Source: Stenotrophomonas sp. 704A1
Lineage (GTDB): Bacteria > Pseudomonadota > Gammaproteobacteria > Xanthomonadales > Xanthomonadaceae
Length of the DNA: 64,000 nt
Direction of reading: 5' to 3'
NCBI RefSeq assembly: GCF_030549525.1
Contig: NZ_CP130831.1
Coordinates: 3,869,501 to 3,933,500 of the forward strand
The position numbers were made by a program, and so were the translations under genes. The notes beneath the pieces were generated by a model. That model made no database searches. It was given only the letters and a program-made list of their open reading frames with translations, and was not told the origin of the DNA. Positions 45,943 to 55,252 of the stretch are shown here, one piece after another. Position 1 is the stretch's first letter, and each line of letters begins with the position of its first letter.

Positions 45943-48234
45943 TTACGCCTTCTTTTCCGCTTCGATCTGCTTGCGGATCTGCGCATCCACCGCGGCAATC
46001 GCGGTCATGTTCAGGATCCGGCGCGAGGTCGCGCTGGTGGTCAGGATATGCACCGGCTTGTTGACGCCCATCAGGATCGGACCGATCGCCACGCCGTCGG
46101 TGAACACCCGCACCAGGTTGTAGGCGATGTTGGCCGCTTCCAGGTTCGGCAGCACGAACAGGTTGGCGCGGCCCTGCAGGGTCGAGCCCGGCAGCAGCTT
46201 CTGGCGCAGGGCTTCATCCCATGCCGTGTCGCCCTGCATCTCACCGTCCACGTTCAGGCGCGGGTTGCGCTTGAGCAGCAGCTCGCGCACCTGGCGCATC
46301 TTCAGCGCGTCCTTCGAATCATGGCTGCCGAAGTTGGAGTGCGACAGCAGCGCCACCTTCGGCTCCACGCCGAACAGCTTCATGCGGTACGCCGCCTGCA
46401 GGGTCGCTTCGCACAGCTGCTCGGCGGTCGGGTCTTCCTGCACGTGGGTATCGACGAAGAAGAACACCCCCTGCTGGTTGATCACGCCGGTCATCGCCGA
46501 GGTCGAGGTGACCTTGGTTTCCAGCGGCAGCACACTGCGCACGTAGCCCAGCTTCTTGTGGAAGCGGCCGACGATGCCGGTCAGCATCGCGTCGGCCTCG
46601 CCACGGGCCACCATCACCGCCGCGATCAGGGTCGGGCGCGAGCGCATCAGGTTCTTCGCTGCGGCCACGGTGACGCCGCGACGGCCGGTCAGGCCGTGGT
46701 AGTACTGCCAGTATTCGTTGAAGCGCGGATCGTCGTTGATGTTGGTGACTTCAACGTTCTCGCCGATCTTCAGGCGCAGGCCGAGGCGCTCGATGCGCGA
46801 TTCGATGACGTCCGGGCGGCCGATCAGGATCGGGTGCGCCAGGCCATCGTCGACCACGTTCTGCACGGCCTGCAGCACCACTTCCTCTTCGCCCTCGGCA
46901 TACACCACGCGCTGCTTGTCGCCGCGCGCGCGGTCGTAGACCGGCTTCATCATCAGGCTGGTGCGGTAGACGAACTGCGACAGCTTCTGCCGGTAGGCTT
47001 CCATGTCGGCAATCGGACGGGCGGCCACGCCCGAATCCATGGCCGCCTGGGCCACGGCGGCCGACAGCTCGACCAGCAGGCGGCGGTCGAACGGGCGCGG
47101 GATCAGGTATTCACGGCCGAAGCTCGGGGTCTCGCCGCCGTAGGCCGAGCCCATGTCGGTGGCGGCACGACGGGCCAGCGCGGCGATCGCGCGCACGCAG
47201 GCGATCTTCATTTCCTCGTTGATCGCGGTGGCGCCGACATCCAGCGCGCCACGGAACAGGTACGGGAAGCACAGCACGTTGTTGACCTGGTTCGGGTAGT
47301 CCGAACGGCCGGTACCGATGATCGCGTCCGGACGCGCGGCACGCGCCAGTTCCGGCATGATTTCCGGGGTCGGATTGGCCAGCGCGAAGATCACCGGATC
47401 CGGCGCCATCGTCTTGACCATCTCGGCGGTCAGGATGCCCGGTGCCGACAGGCCCAGGAAGATGTCCGCGCCGTCGACGATCTCGGCCAGGCTGCGCTTG
47501 TCGGTGTCGCGCGCATAGCGCTGCTTTTCCGGGTCCAGGTCGGTGCGGCCGGTATGGATCACGCCCTCGCGGTCGAAGGCCAGGATGTTCTCCGGCTTCA
47601 GGCCCAGCTGCACCAGCATGTTCACGCAGGAAATGCCGGCCGCGCCCATGCCCGTGGTCGCCAGCTTCACTTCCTCGATCTTCTTGCCGGTGATCGCCAT
47701 GGCGTTGAGCACGGCGGCACCGACGATGATCGCGGTGCCGTGCTGGTCGTCATGGAACACCGGGATCTTCATGCGCTCGCGCAGCTTGCGCTCGACGATG
47801 AAGCACTCCGGCGCCTTGATGTCTTCCAGGTTGATGCCGCCGAAGGTCGGCTCCAGCGAGGCGATGATGTCGACCAGCTTGTCCGGATCGGTCTCGTCCA
47901 CTTCGATGTCGAACACATCGATGCCGGCGAACTTCTGGAACAGCACGCCCTTGCCTTCCATCACCGGCTTGCCGGCCAGTGCGCCGATGTTGCCCAGGCC
48001 CAGCACCGCGGTGCCGTTGGAGATCACCGCCACCAGGTTGCCGCGCGCGGTCAGCTCGCTGGCCTGCTGCGGGTCGGCCTTGATCGCTTCACAGGCGTAC
48101 GCCACGCCCGGCGAATACGCCAGCGACAGGTCGCGCTGGGTCAGCATGGGCTTGGTAGCGGAAACCTTGATCTTGCCCGGAGGAGACATCCGGTGGTAAT
48201 CGAGGGCGGCCTGTTTGAAATCTTCGTTGGACAT
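45943..48234 (-). CDS. maeB: NADP-dependent malic enzyme, MaeB type
   Basis: 763 residues in two parts. Residues 1-~430 are malic enzyme: [55 protein letters not shown], and the Rossmann [17 protein letters not shown]. The remainder is the phosphotransacetylase-like domain found only in MaeB-type enzymes ([30 protein letters not shown]...[32 protein letters not shown]), which binds acetyl-CoA as a regulator and is not catalytic. Decarboxylates malate to pyruvate with NADPH. The neighbouring dctA on the same strand, 230 bp upstream, imports C4-dicarboxylates, so the two form a malate-to-pyruvate route. Confidence 0.96.
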   Translation of the reverse strand: MSNEDFKQAALDYHRMSPPGKIKVSATKPMLTQRDLSLAYSPGVAYACEAIKADPQQASELTARGNLVAVISNGTAVLGLGNIGALAGKPVMEGKGVLFQKFAGIDVFDIEVDETDPDKLVDIIASLEPTFGGINLEDIKAPECFIVERKLRERMKIPVFHDDQHGTAIIVGAAVLNAMAITGKKIEEVKLATTGMGAAGISCVNMLVQLGLKPENILAFDREGVIHTGRTDLDPEKQRYARDTDKRSLAEIVDGADIFLGLSAPGILTAEMVKTMAPDPVIFALANPTPEIMPELARAARPDAIIGTGRSDYPNQVNNVLCFPYLFRGALDVGATAINEEMKIACVRAIAALARRAATDMGSAYGGETPSFGREYLIPRPFDRRLLVELSAAVAQAAMDSGVAARPIADMEAYRQKLSQFVYRTSLMMKPVYDRARGDKQRVVYAEGEEEVVLQAVQNVVDDGLAHPILIGRPDVIESRIERLGLRLKIGENVEVTNINDDPRFNEYWQYYHGLTGRRGVTVAAAKNLMRSRPTLIAAVMVARGEADAMLTGIVGRFHKKLGYVRSVLPLETKVTSTSAMTGVINQQGVFFFVDTHVQEDPTAEQLCEATLQAAYRMKLFGVEPKVALLSHSNFGSHDSKDALKMRQVRELLLKRNPRLNVDGEMQGDTAWDEALRQKLLPGSTLQGRANLFVLPNLEAANIAYNLVRVFTDGVAIGPILMGVNKPVHILTTSATSRRILNMTAIAAVDAQIRKQIEAEKKA

Positions 48235-48464
48235 CGATGTGGGTTACATGAATGGGCAGAAGGGACAGGGGATCATACCCCCGTTGGAGCGGTTGGACCT
48301 GTCGCTATGCTGTCGCACCGATGCTGCGACCGCACAATTCCGGGCCGTATGTGGGGGTCCCGCAGCACCAGCTTCGGCGCTGCCGATGACAGCCGTGGGA
48401 CGCCTGGAAACGCTGCGGGGCCGCATCACTGTCGTGACCGGCCCCGCAGTACCACACACCCGGG

Positions 48465-49817
48465 TCAGCTCTTGGCCGGCAAGGCCTCGGCCATCAGCGG
48501 CACCGCATCGACCGGCGGCGGCAGTTCGCTTTCACGGCCATCCAGCGCCAGCGCCAGGCGGTCGCGGTCCAGCGCGCCCTCCCAGCGCGACACCACCACG
48601 GTGGCCACCGCGTTGCCGATGAAGTTGGTCAGCGAGCGGCACTCGCTCATGAAGCGGTCCACGCCCAGGATCAGCGCCATGCCCGCCACCGGCACTTCCG
48701 GCACCACCGCCAGGGTGGCGGCCAGGGTGATGAAGCCGGCACCGGTCACGCCGGCCGCGCCCTTGGAACTGAGCATGGCGACCAGCAGCAGGGCGATCTG
48801 GTGGCCCAGGGTCAGTTCGGTGTTGGTGGCCTGGGCGATGAACAGCGCGGCCAGGGTCATGTAGATGTTGGTGCCATCGAGATTGAACGAGTAGCCGGTG
48901 GGAACCACCAGGCCCACCACCGACTTGCTGCAGCCGGCGCGCTCCATCTTCTCCATCAGCGACGGCAGGGCCGATTCGGAAGACGAGGTGCCCAGCACCA
49001 GCAGCAGTTCGGCCTTCAGGTAGCGCGCCAGCTTGAACACCGAGAAGCCGCACAGGCGGCAGACCACGCCCAGGATGACCGCCACGAACAGGAACGCGGT
49101 GAGGTAGAACGAGCCGACCAGCCACGCCAGGTTGACCAGCGAACCCACGCCGTACTTGCCGATGGTGAAGGCGATGGCGCCGAAGGCACCGATCGGGGCG
49201 GCCTTCATCAGGATGTGCACCAGCTTGAACACCGGGGCGACCAGCGCTTCCAGGAAGTTCTGGATCGGCTTGCCCTTGTCGCCCACCGAGGCCAGCGCGA
49301 TGCCGAACAGCACCGCCACGAACAGCACCTGCAGGATGTTGCCATCGACGAATGCGCTGATCAGCGTCTTCGGGATGATGTCCATCAGGAAGCCGACCAG
49401 GGTCAGGTCATGCGACTTCTCGACGTAGCTGTGCACCGCGGTCTGGTCCAGCTCCAGCGGATTGATGTTCATGCCGGCGCCGGGCTGCACCACGTGCGCC
49501 ACGATCATGCCGACGATCAGCGCCAGCGTGGAGAAGAACAGGAAGTACGCCATGGCCTTGGCGAACACGCGGCCGACGGTACGCAGGTGGGTCATGCCGG
49601 CGATGCCGGTGACGATGGTCAGGAAGATGACCGGCGCGATGATCATCTTCACCAGGTTGATGAAGGCATCGCCGAGCGGCTTCATCTTGGCGCCCAGCAG
49701 CGGTTCGTAGTGGCCGAGAACGGCACCCAGGATGATCGCTACGATCACCTGGAAGTACAGCTGTCGATAGAGCGGCAACGGCTTGCTGGGCACCGGCGCA
49801 GCGGTCGGGATGTGCAT
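48465..49817 (-). CDS. dctA: C4-dicarboxylate transporter DctA
   Basis: 450 residues from the ATG at 49817, with GGAG upstream. Proton- or sodium-coupled importer of succinate, fumarate and malate, DAACS family. Typical blocks: [28 protein letters not shown], the Ser-rich re-entrant loop [46 protein letters not shown], and [44 protein letters not shown]. Eight membrane helices plus two hairpins are present. It lies upstream of maeB and is divergent from a porin and a sensor kinase with a DctB-like input domain, likely regulators and partners. Confidence 0.96.
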   Translation of the reverse strand: MHIPTAAPVPSKPLPLYRQLYFQVIVAIILGAVLGHYEPLLGAKMKPLGDAFINLVKMIIAPVIFLTIVTGIAGMTHLRTVGRVFAKAMAYFLFFSTLALIVGMIVAHVVQPGAGMNINPLELDQTAVHSYVEKSHDLTLVGFLMDIIPKTLISAFVDGNILQVLFVAVLFGIALASVGDKGKPIQNFLEALVAPVFKLVHILMKAAPIGAFGAIAFTIGKYGVGSLVNLAWLVGSFYLTAFLFVAVILGVVCRLCGFSVFKLARYLKAELLLVLGTSSSESALPSLMEKMERAGCSKSVVGLVVPTGYSFNLDGTNIYMTLAALFIAQATNTELTLGHQIALLLVAMLSSKGAAGVTGAGFITLAATLAVVPEVPVAGMALILGVDRFMSECRSLTNFIGNAVATVVVSRWEGALDRDRLALALDGRESELPPPVDAVPLMAEALPAKS

Positions 49818-50149
49818 GGCGGACTCCGGAAGGGGCGTTTTTTCAGGCGTGTATGACCCCGCGACTGCACTGGGGGCCGCTACCGTGGAAGCTGATCGCC
49901 GGCCCCGGACCGCAGGCACGGGGTGCGACCAATGGACGCCTTTGTACGCGCCACGCACCGCTGCGCAGATAACCTATTGGTACTAGCCCCCCGGTTCAGG
50001 TGGCTGCGGTGCCTACACTGGCCCCGCACCGCTGATGGCGGGGACGCCGGTGGCCCGACCTGAACGGCCGGGTGCGTCATAGCGAAAGTTCCGGCCATTA
50101 CGGCCGTTGTTGTCCTGTCCACACGCATTCCGAGAGAGCCGCACCATCC
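49818..50149. other. Divergent intergenic region dctA / porin
   Basis: 332 bp holding both promoters. I looked for a sigma-54 -24/-12 element (TGGC-N7-TGCW) ahead of dctA and did not find a convincing one. No gene or repeat is apparent. Confidence 0.4.
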
Positions 50150-51319
50150 ATGCGCCCGATTCCGACCTTGCTGGCCCTGTCACTGGCCACCCTCCCCGCC
50201 TTCGCATCCGCTGCCGATTTCGACAACTGGCCGACCAAGTACGCCTTCGGCGACGGCACCGAACTGGCAGCCACCGCCAACATCGCCTACGACTACAACG
50301 ACTTCTCCTCCGGCAGCGGCATCGACGATGACGATGCGGTGCGCCGCAAGGAATTCGGCGCGACCCTGAAGAAGAAGGGCGTGTACGACGCGATGGTCTA
50401 CTACGACTTCCAGGCCGACACCTGGCTGGACGTGTTCGTGCGGTTCGAGAGCAAGGCCTTCTTCGGCCGTGACGTGGGCCGCTTCCGCTTCGGCTACATG
50501 AAGACCCCGGTCGGCCTGGACGCGAACACGTCCTCGCGTGCCGGCAGTTTCCTGGAAACCGCGCTGCCGGTGCAGGCGTTCTACGCCGGCCGCCGTACCG
50601 GCGTGGAGTGGGTGCTGGAGCGACCGCAGTACCTGCTGCAGGCCGGCGCCTATGGCGGCAAGGACCTGCAGGGCGACAACCACGGCACCACCCAGGCCGT
50701 GCGCGCGGTGTGGACCCCGGTGAAGGCGCCTGGTGACGTGATCCACCTGGGCGTGGCGTATTCGCAGGAAAACCCGCGCGGCTACCACGACGGCCGCGAT
50801 GTGCACCATGAAGCCAGTGCGCGCCTGCGTGCGCGCCCGGAAGCCGGCCTGACCGACATCCGCTTCGTCGATTCGGGCGCACTGGTCACCGCCGACCAGA
50901 TCCGCCGCACCGGCCTGGAAGGCATCTGGATCCGTGGCCCGTTCTCGCTGCAGGCCGAAGCCCTGCAGGCCACCGTCACCCGCCACGATGGCAAGCCCGA
51001 CTACACCGGCCACGGCCAGTACGCCATGGCCAGCTGGACGCTGACCGGCGAATCGCGCCCGTACAACGCCGGCGCGGTGGCCAACATCAAGCCCGCCCAC
51101 GACTACGGCGCGGTGGAACTGGTCGCGCGTTACAGCCGCCTGGACCTGGACGATGGCAGCATCCTCGGCGGCCGCCAGCACGACCTGACCCTGGGTGCGA
51201 ACTGGTACCTGACCAGCCACTTCAAGTTCCAGGCCAACTACGTCAAGGTCGATGCCAGCCGCCGTGGTGTGCGCAGCACCCCGGAGATCTTCGAGCTTCG
51301 CGCGCAGATGCACTTCTGA
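50150..51319 (+). CDS. OprO/OprP-type outer-membrane porin
   Basis: 389 residues with a signal peptide (MRPIPTLLALSLATLPAFA, cleaved before ADFD). Phosphate-selective porin O/P family, 16-stranded barrel. N-terminal strands carry RRKEFGATLKKKGVYDAMVYYDF and VGRFRFGYMKTPVGLDANTSS; the C-terminus GANWYLTSHFKFQANYVKVDA...LRAQMHF ends in Phe. In Xanthomonads such porins are often linked to carboxylate or phosphate uptake. It is divergent from dctA and upstream of a hybrid kinase, so C4-dicarboxylate entry is a fair guess. A paralogue lies at 58.6 kb. Confidence 0.88.
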   Translation: MRPIPTLLALSLATLPAFASAADFDNWPTKYAFGDGTELAATANIAYDYNDFSSGSGIDDDDAVRRKEFGATLKKKGVYDAMVYYDFQADTWLDVFVRFESKAFFGRDVGRFRFGYMKTPVGLDANTSSRAGSFLETALPVQAFYAGRRTGVEWVLERPQYLLQAGAYGGKDLQGDNHGTTQAVRAVWTPVKAPGDVIHLGVAYSQENPRGYHDGRDVHHEASARLRARPEAGLTDIRFVDSGALVTADQIRRTGLEGIWIRGPFSLQAEALQATVTRHDGKPDYTGHGQYAMASWTLTGESRPYNAGAVANIKPAHDYGAVELVARYSRLDLDDGSILGGRQHDLTLGANWYLTSHFKFQANYVKVDASRRGVRSTPEIFELRAQMHF

Positions 51320-51375
51320 TCCCTTCCACGCGTCAGATACCGGCGGGCGTGCACGCCACGCCCGCCGGCCCTGCG

Positions 51376-51381
51376 TAGACT
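51376..51381 (+). promoter_or_regulatory. Candidate -10 of the hybrid kinase gene (leaderless)
   Basis: GCGTAGACT, then GCCGCC (6 nt), then ATG at 51388. No Shine-Dalgarno sequence. Layout matches that of lpxL and the neighbouring response regulator. Confidence 0.5.
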
Positions 51382-51387
51382 GCCGCC

Positions 51388-54033
51388 ATGTACTGGCTCA
51401 GCCGCCACCGCCAGCTGTTGCTGACCCTGCTGGTGATGGTCGGCGGTACGCTGCTGTGCGCGGCGGCCGCAGGCCATTACGCCTGGCGCCGCGCGCTGGC
51501 CAGCGAAAGCGCGCAGGTCCAGCGACAGCTGCAGCTGTACGGCCAGGGCCTGCAGCAGCGCATCGATCGCTTTGGCACCCTGCCACAGGTCATGGCGCTC
51601 GACCCGGACCTGCAGCAGGCATTGCGCCAGCCAGTCTCGCCCGCTGAACGGCAGCGCCTGAATCTCAAGCTGCATCGTGCCAACCAGGTCACCCGGACCT
51701 CGACCCTGACCCTGGTCGGCCGTGACGGCGTCGCGGTGGCCGCCAGCAACTTCGACCAGCCGACCAGCAATGTCGGCGAGGACTACAGCTACCGCCCGTA
51801 CTACCAGCAGGCCCTGGCCCATGGCCGCGGCCGCTTCTACGGCATCGGCATGACCACCGGCGTGCCGGGGTATTTCATGTCCGAGGCGATCCTGGATGGC
51901 GACAGCCAGCGCATCGGCGTGATCGTGATCAAGATCGAGCTGTCGGCACTGGAACAGGAATGGTTGAGCAGCCCCGACGTGGTGCTGGCCAGCGACAACC
52001 ATGACGTGGTGTTCCTGGCCAACCGCGATGCCTGGCGCTACCGCCTGCTGCGGCCACTGGGCAATGATGAGCGGCGCGAGATGCTCGATGCCCGCCAGTA
52101 CGCTGACCGTTCGCTGCAGCCGCTGCGCGTGCGCACCGAGGACGTGCTGGCCGATGGCGGGCGGATGGTGCGCCTGCTCGACCCCGCACTGCCGCAGGCC
52201 ATGCTGTGGCAGACCCTGCCGCTCCCCGATGAACACTGGAGCCTGCACCTGCTGCACGATGCCAGCGCCGCCGCCGGCGCCGGCCGTAGCGCCGCCCTGG
52301 CCGGCGCCGCAGCCTGGTTGGCACTGGGCTTCCTGCTGTTGTTCGTGCAGCAGCGTCGGCGCCTGTCCAAGCATCGCCAGCGCAGCCGGCGCGAGCTGGA
52401 GACGCTGCTGAAACAGCACGCGCAGGAACTGCGTACCGCCCAGGATGGCCTGCTGCAGGCCGCCACCGATGCCGACAGTGGGCTCAGCCGCAGCCTGGAA
52501 CACCTGCCGCAGGGCGTGGTGATCATCGACCGCGACCAGCGCCTGGTGGCCTGGAATTCGCGCTACCTGGAGCTGTTCCGTTTCCCGGCGGGTCTGGTCC
52601 GGGTCGGGCGTCCGATCGAGGAGCTGTTCCGCTTCAACGCCCGCCGCGGCCTGCTTGGGCCGGGCCCGATCGATGAGGCCATCGAGCGCCGCCTGACCCA
52701 CCTGCGCAGTGGCCGCCCGCACATGCGCGAAAGCGAGAAGGACGACGGCACGGTGCTGGAGATCCGTGGCAACCCGCTGCCCGATGGCGGCTTCGTCACC
52801 AGCTATGCCGACATCACCAGCTACAAGAACGCCGCGCGCGAACTGCGTTCGCTGGCCGATGCGCTCGAGCACCGCATCGCCGAGCGCACCCACGACCTGG
52901 ACGAAGCCCGCCGCGAAGCCGAGCAGGCCAACCGCTACAAGACCCGCTTCGTCGCCTCGGCCGTGCACGACCTGCTGCAGCCGCTGAACGCGGCGCGCAT
53001 GTTCGTGTCGGTGCTGCGCGGCAAGCTGGGCGACCCCACGCAGCAGCAGACCGCCGATCACATCGATGCCGCGCTGGCGGCACAGGATGCGATCCTCAAC
53101 AGCCTGCTGGATATCGCGCGGCTGGAATCGGGCAGCCTGCCGACCCGTGTGCAGGCGTTCCGGCTGGGGCCACTGCTGCAGACGCTGGCGCGCGAGTTCG
53201 GCATCGCCGCGCAGTCACGCGGGCTGGTGGTGGATTGGGTCGACACCAACGCGGTGGTGGTCAGCGATGAAGCGCTGCTGCGGCGCATCCTGCAGAATTT
53301 CCTGTCCAACGCGCTGCGCTACAGCGAGCGCGGCCGCGTGCTGCTCGGCTGCCGCCGCCGCGGCGGCCTGCTGTGGATCGAGGTGCACGACCAGGGCCCG
53401 GGCATTCCCGATGCGCTGCAGGGCGAGATCTTCGAGGAGTTCCGCCGCCTGCATGATGGTCAGCAGCGCGGTGCCGGGCTCGGCCTGGCGATCGTCGACC
53501 GCATCGGCCGCCTGCTCGGCCACCCGATCCGGCTGCGCTCGCAGCTGGGCCAGGGCAGCGTGTTCGCGGTGGGCGTGCCGTTCGGCGACGCCAGCGCGAT
53601 TCCCGCCACCGCCCCCGCGCCGGTGCTGGTGCAGGAACCGGCGACGGACAATCCGCTGCGTGCGCGCAGGATATGGGTGGTGGATGACGATCCGCACGTG
53701 TGTGCAGCCAGCCGTGCCCTGCTGGAGCGCTGGGGCTGCGAGGTGATGCTGGCCGATGGACCGCAGGCCGCGCTGCAGGCCGCTGCTGCCGATGCGGTGC
53801 CCGAGCTGGTGCTGCTGGACGTGCGCATGGGCGACCACCACGGCCCGGTGCTGTACGAGACCCTGGCGGCACGCTGGCAGGCGCGGCCGCCGGTGGTGCT
53901 GGTCACCGCTGAACGCGATGCGGGATTGCGCGAGATGGCGGCCGAGCGTGGCTGGGGGCTGATGGCCAAGCCGGTCAAGCCGCCGGCGCTGCGGGCGCTG
54001 ATGAGTCAGTTGCTGGTCCGCCATCGCGGGTGA
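51388..54033 (+). CDS. Hybrid sensor histidine kinase with periplasmic Cache-like domain
   Basis: 881 residues. TM helix ~8-30, a periplasmic Cache/DctB-like sensor (~35-295; VGEDYSYRPYYQQALAHGRGRFYGIGMTTGVPGYFMSEAI is typical), TM helix ~300-322, a coiled coil, a PAS domain (~370-490; PQGVVIIDRDQRLVAWNSRYLELF), HisKA with the phosphorylated His in FVASAVHDLLQPLNAARMF, HATPase (NFLSNALRYSERGRVLLG; DQGPGIP; RGAGLGLAIVDRIGRLLG) and a C-terminal receiver with Asp in ELVLLDVRMGD. DctB-type Cache domains bind C4-dicarboxylates, which fits the adjacent dctA and porin. It converges with a NarL/LuxR response regulator, probably its partner. Confidence 0.9.
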   Translation: MYWLSRHRQLLLTLLVMVGGTLLCAAAAGHYAWRRALASESAQVQRQLQLYGQGLQQRIDRFGTLPQVMALDPDLQQALRQPVSPAERQRLNLKLHRANQVTRTSTLTLVGRDGVAVAASNFDQPTSNVGEDYSYRPYYQQALAHGRGRFYGIGMTTGVPGYFMSEAILDGDSQRIGVIVIKIELSALEQEWLSSPDVVLASDNHDVVFLANRDAWRYRLLRPLGNDERREMLDARQYADRSLQPLRVRTEDVLADGGRMVRLLDPALPQAMLWQTLPLPDEHWSLHLLHDASAAAGAGRSAALAGAAAWLALGFLLLFVQQRRRLSKHRQRSRRELETLLKQHAQELRTAQDGLLQAATDADSGLSRSLEHLPQGVVIIDRDQRLVAWNSRYLELFRFPAGLVRVGRPIEELFRFNARRGLLGPGPIDEAIERRLTHLRSGRPHMRESEKDDGTVLEIRGNPLPDGGFVTSYADITSYKNAARELRSLADALEHRIAERTHDLDEARREAEQANRYKTRFVASAVHDLLQPLNAARMFVSVLRGKLGDPTQQQTADHIDAALAAQDAILNSLLDIARLESGSLPTRVQAFRLGPLLQTLAREFGIAAQSRGLVVDWVDTNAVVVSDEALLRRILQNFLSNALRYSERGRVLLGCRRRGGLLWIEVHDQGPGIPDALQGEIFEEFRRLHDGQQRGAGLGLAIVDRIGRLLGHPIRLRSQLGQGSVFAVGVPFGDASAIPATAPAPVLVQEPATDNPLRARRIWVVDDDPHVCAASRALLERWGCEVMLADGPQAALQAAAADAVPELVLLDVRMGDHHGPVLYETLAARWQARPPVVLVTAERDAGLREMAAERGWGLMAKPVKPPALRALMSQLLVRHRG

Positions 54034-54545
54034 TTCCAGCCAACGGCGCAGCCCTCGTGGGTGGTGTCTGGTTGGTCGTGGAAAGCAAATGCCGTGGGGG
54101 GGGCCGGTCGGGTTGGGTGCGCGGGGGACGCCGTGAATCCGTCCCTGGAGGCTTGGCAGCCGCATCCATGCGGCTGACACCGCCCGCGAACCCAACCCGA
54201 CCGGCCTCTGACATATTTCGGTGGCCTGCCACCCACGGAGAAGAAAAAGAAGATCAAAAGCGGATCGCGCGCTGGGCTTGCTCGTGTAAAGCCGAGCCCA
54301 TGCTCGGCTTCGCGGACCGGCCAGGCTGCCTTTGCTTTTGATCTTCTTTTCTCTTCCGTGGATGAATGCGCACGGAACCTGTCCGTGGCCGGGCAGGTGG
54401 GCTGCGCAGGGGCGTGAGCCGCATGGATGCGGCGACCGAGCTTACATGGACGTACTTGCAGCGGCCCCTGCGCAGTCCACCTGCCCGGCCTCACCCATGA
54501 CTGCTCTACGTGTCCACCCACGAGGGGCTGCGCCGTTGGCTGGAA
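54034..54545. repeat. Compound palindromic element, copy 2 (complete)
   Basis: Fills the whole gap between the convergent kinase and response-regulator genes. Outer inverted repeats 54034-54064 and 54514-54545 (31/32 nt, one-base bulge). Inside lie three large hairpins in series. A: 54102-54118 with 54190-54206 (17 of 17), with an apical AGCCGCAT/ATGCGGCT hairpin (54158-54175). B: 54233-54260 with 54335-54361, with apical AAGCCGAGC/GCTCGGCTT (54289-54310). C: 54389-54413 with 54464-54488, with apical CCGCAT/ATGCGG (54419-54432) beside a core (54429-54463) shared with 12255-12289. No coding frame is credible. Confidence 0.92.
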
Positions 54546-54546
54546 A

Positions 54547-55197
54547 CTACACGCCCGCGCCGGCGTCGCCTTCCGGCTCCAGTGCCTTCACCAGCACCGC
54601 CGCCTGGGTGCGGCTGTGGCATTCGAGCTTTTTCAGAATCGCGGTGACATGCACCTTCACCGTGTTCTCGGCCAGCCCCAGCGTATAGGCGATCTGCTTG
54701 TTGAGCAGGCCATCGGCCAGGCACAGCAGCACGCGGAACTGCTGCGGGGTCAGCTGGGCCAGGCGGCTGGCCAGCAGTGCGTCGGCCTCGGAACGTTCGG
54801 GGGCCATCGCCGGGAACCACAGCCCGCCATCGAGCACCGACTGCACCGCCTCGCCGATGGTCTCGGCCGGGGCCGACTTCGGGATGAAACCGGCTGCGCC
54901 GAACTGCTGCGCGCGGCGGATCACCCGCGGGTGATCGTTGGACGAGAGGATCACCACCGGAATGTCCGGATGCGAACCACGCACGTGCAGCAGCGCCGAA
55001 AAGCCGTGCGCACCGGGCATGGTCAGGTCGAGCAGCACCAGATCCACGTCCGGGTGGGCGTCGAGCGCCTCGGCCAGCGCATCGGCACTGGCCACTTCGC
55101 GCACCTGCGCCAGCGGCAGGCTCTGCCGCAATGACTGCACCACCGCCGACCGCAGCAGCGGATGGTCATCGGCGATCAGGATGGTGTATTCGCTCAT
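54547..55197 (-). CDS. NarL/LuxR-type response regulator
   Basis: 216 residues from the ATG at 55197. Receiver domain: DDHPLLR at the N-terminus, phosphoryl Asp in DLVLLDLTMPG, Ser of ILSSND and Lys of PKSAP. C-terminal LuxR helix-turn-helix: LTPQQFRVLLCLADGLLNKQIAYTLGLAENTVKVHVTAILKKL. Probable partner of the convergent hybrid kinase. The start has no ribosome-binding site, but TACAAT lies six nt upstream (55204-55209), so a leaderless transcript is likely. Stop abuts the compound palindromic element. Confidence 0.93.
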   Translation of the reverse strand: MSEYTILIADDHPLLRSAVVQSLRQSLPLAQVREVASADALAEALDAHPDVDLVLLDLTMPGAHGFSALLHVRGSHPDIPVVILSSNDHPRVIRRAQQFGAAGFIPKSAPAETIGEAVQSVLDGGLWFPAMAPERSEADALLASRLAQLTPQQFRVLLCLADGLLNKQIAYTLGLAENTVKVHVTAILKKLECHSRTQAAVLVKALEPEGDAGAGV

Positions 55198-55203
55198 GCG
55201 GGC

Positions 55204-55209
55204 ATTGTA
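55204..55209 (-). promoter_or_regulatory. Candidate -10 of the response regulator gene (leaderless)
   Basis: On the minus strand CTACAAT, then GCCCGC (6 nt), then ATG. Confidence 0.55.
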
Positions 55210-55252
55210 GCGGCAGCCCATCGCATCCGCCGGGCCGGGCGCTACCAGGGCA

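Noticed and set aside
45441..46064. Collagen-like or Gly-Pro-rich repeat proteins in several frames on both strands
   Set aside because: They arise from the 14-bp palindromic minisatellite, which is open in every frame; none has a start signal or conserved flanks.
49818..50149. Sigma-54 promoter for dctA, as in rhizobia and Pseudomonas
   Set aside because: No GG-N10-GC type -24/-12 pair in a convincing context was found by eye, and no DctD-type activator gene is nearby.
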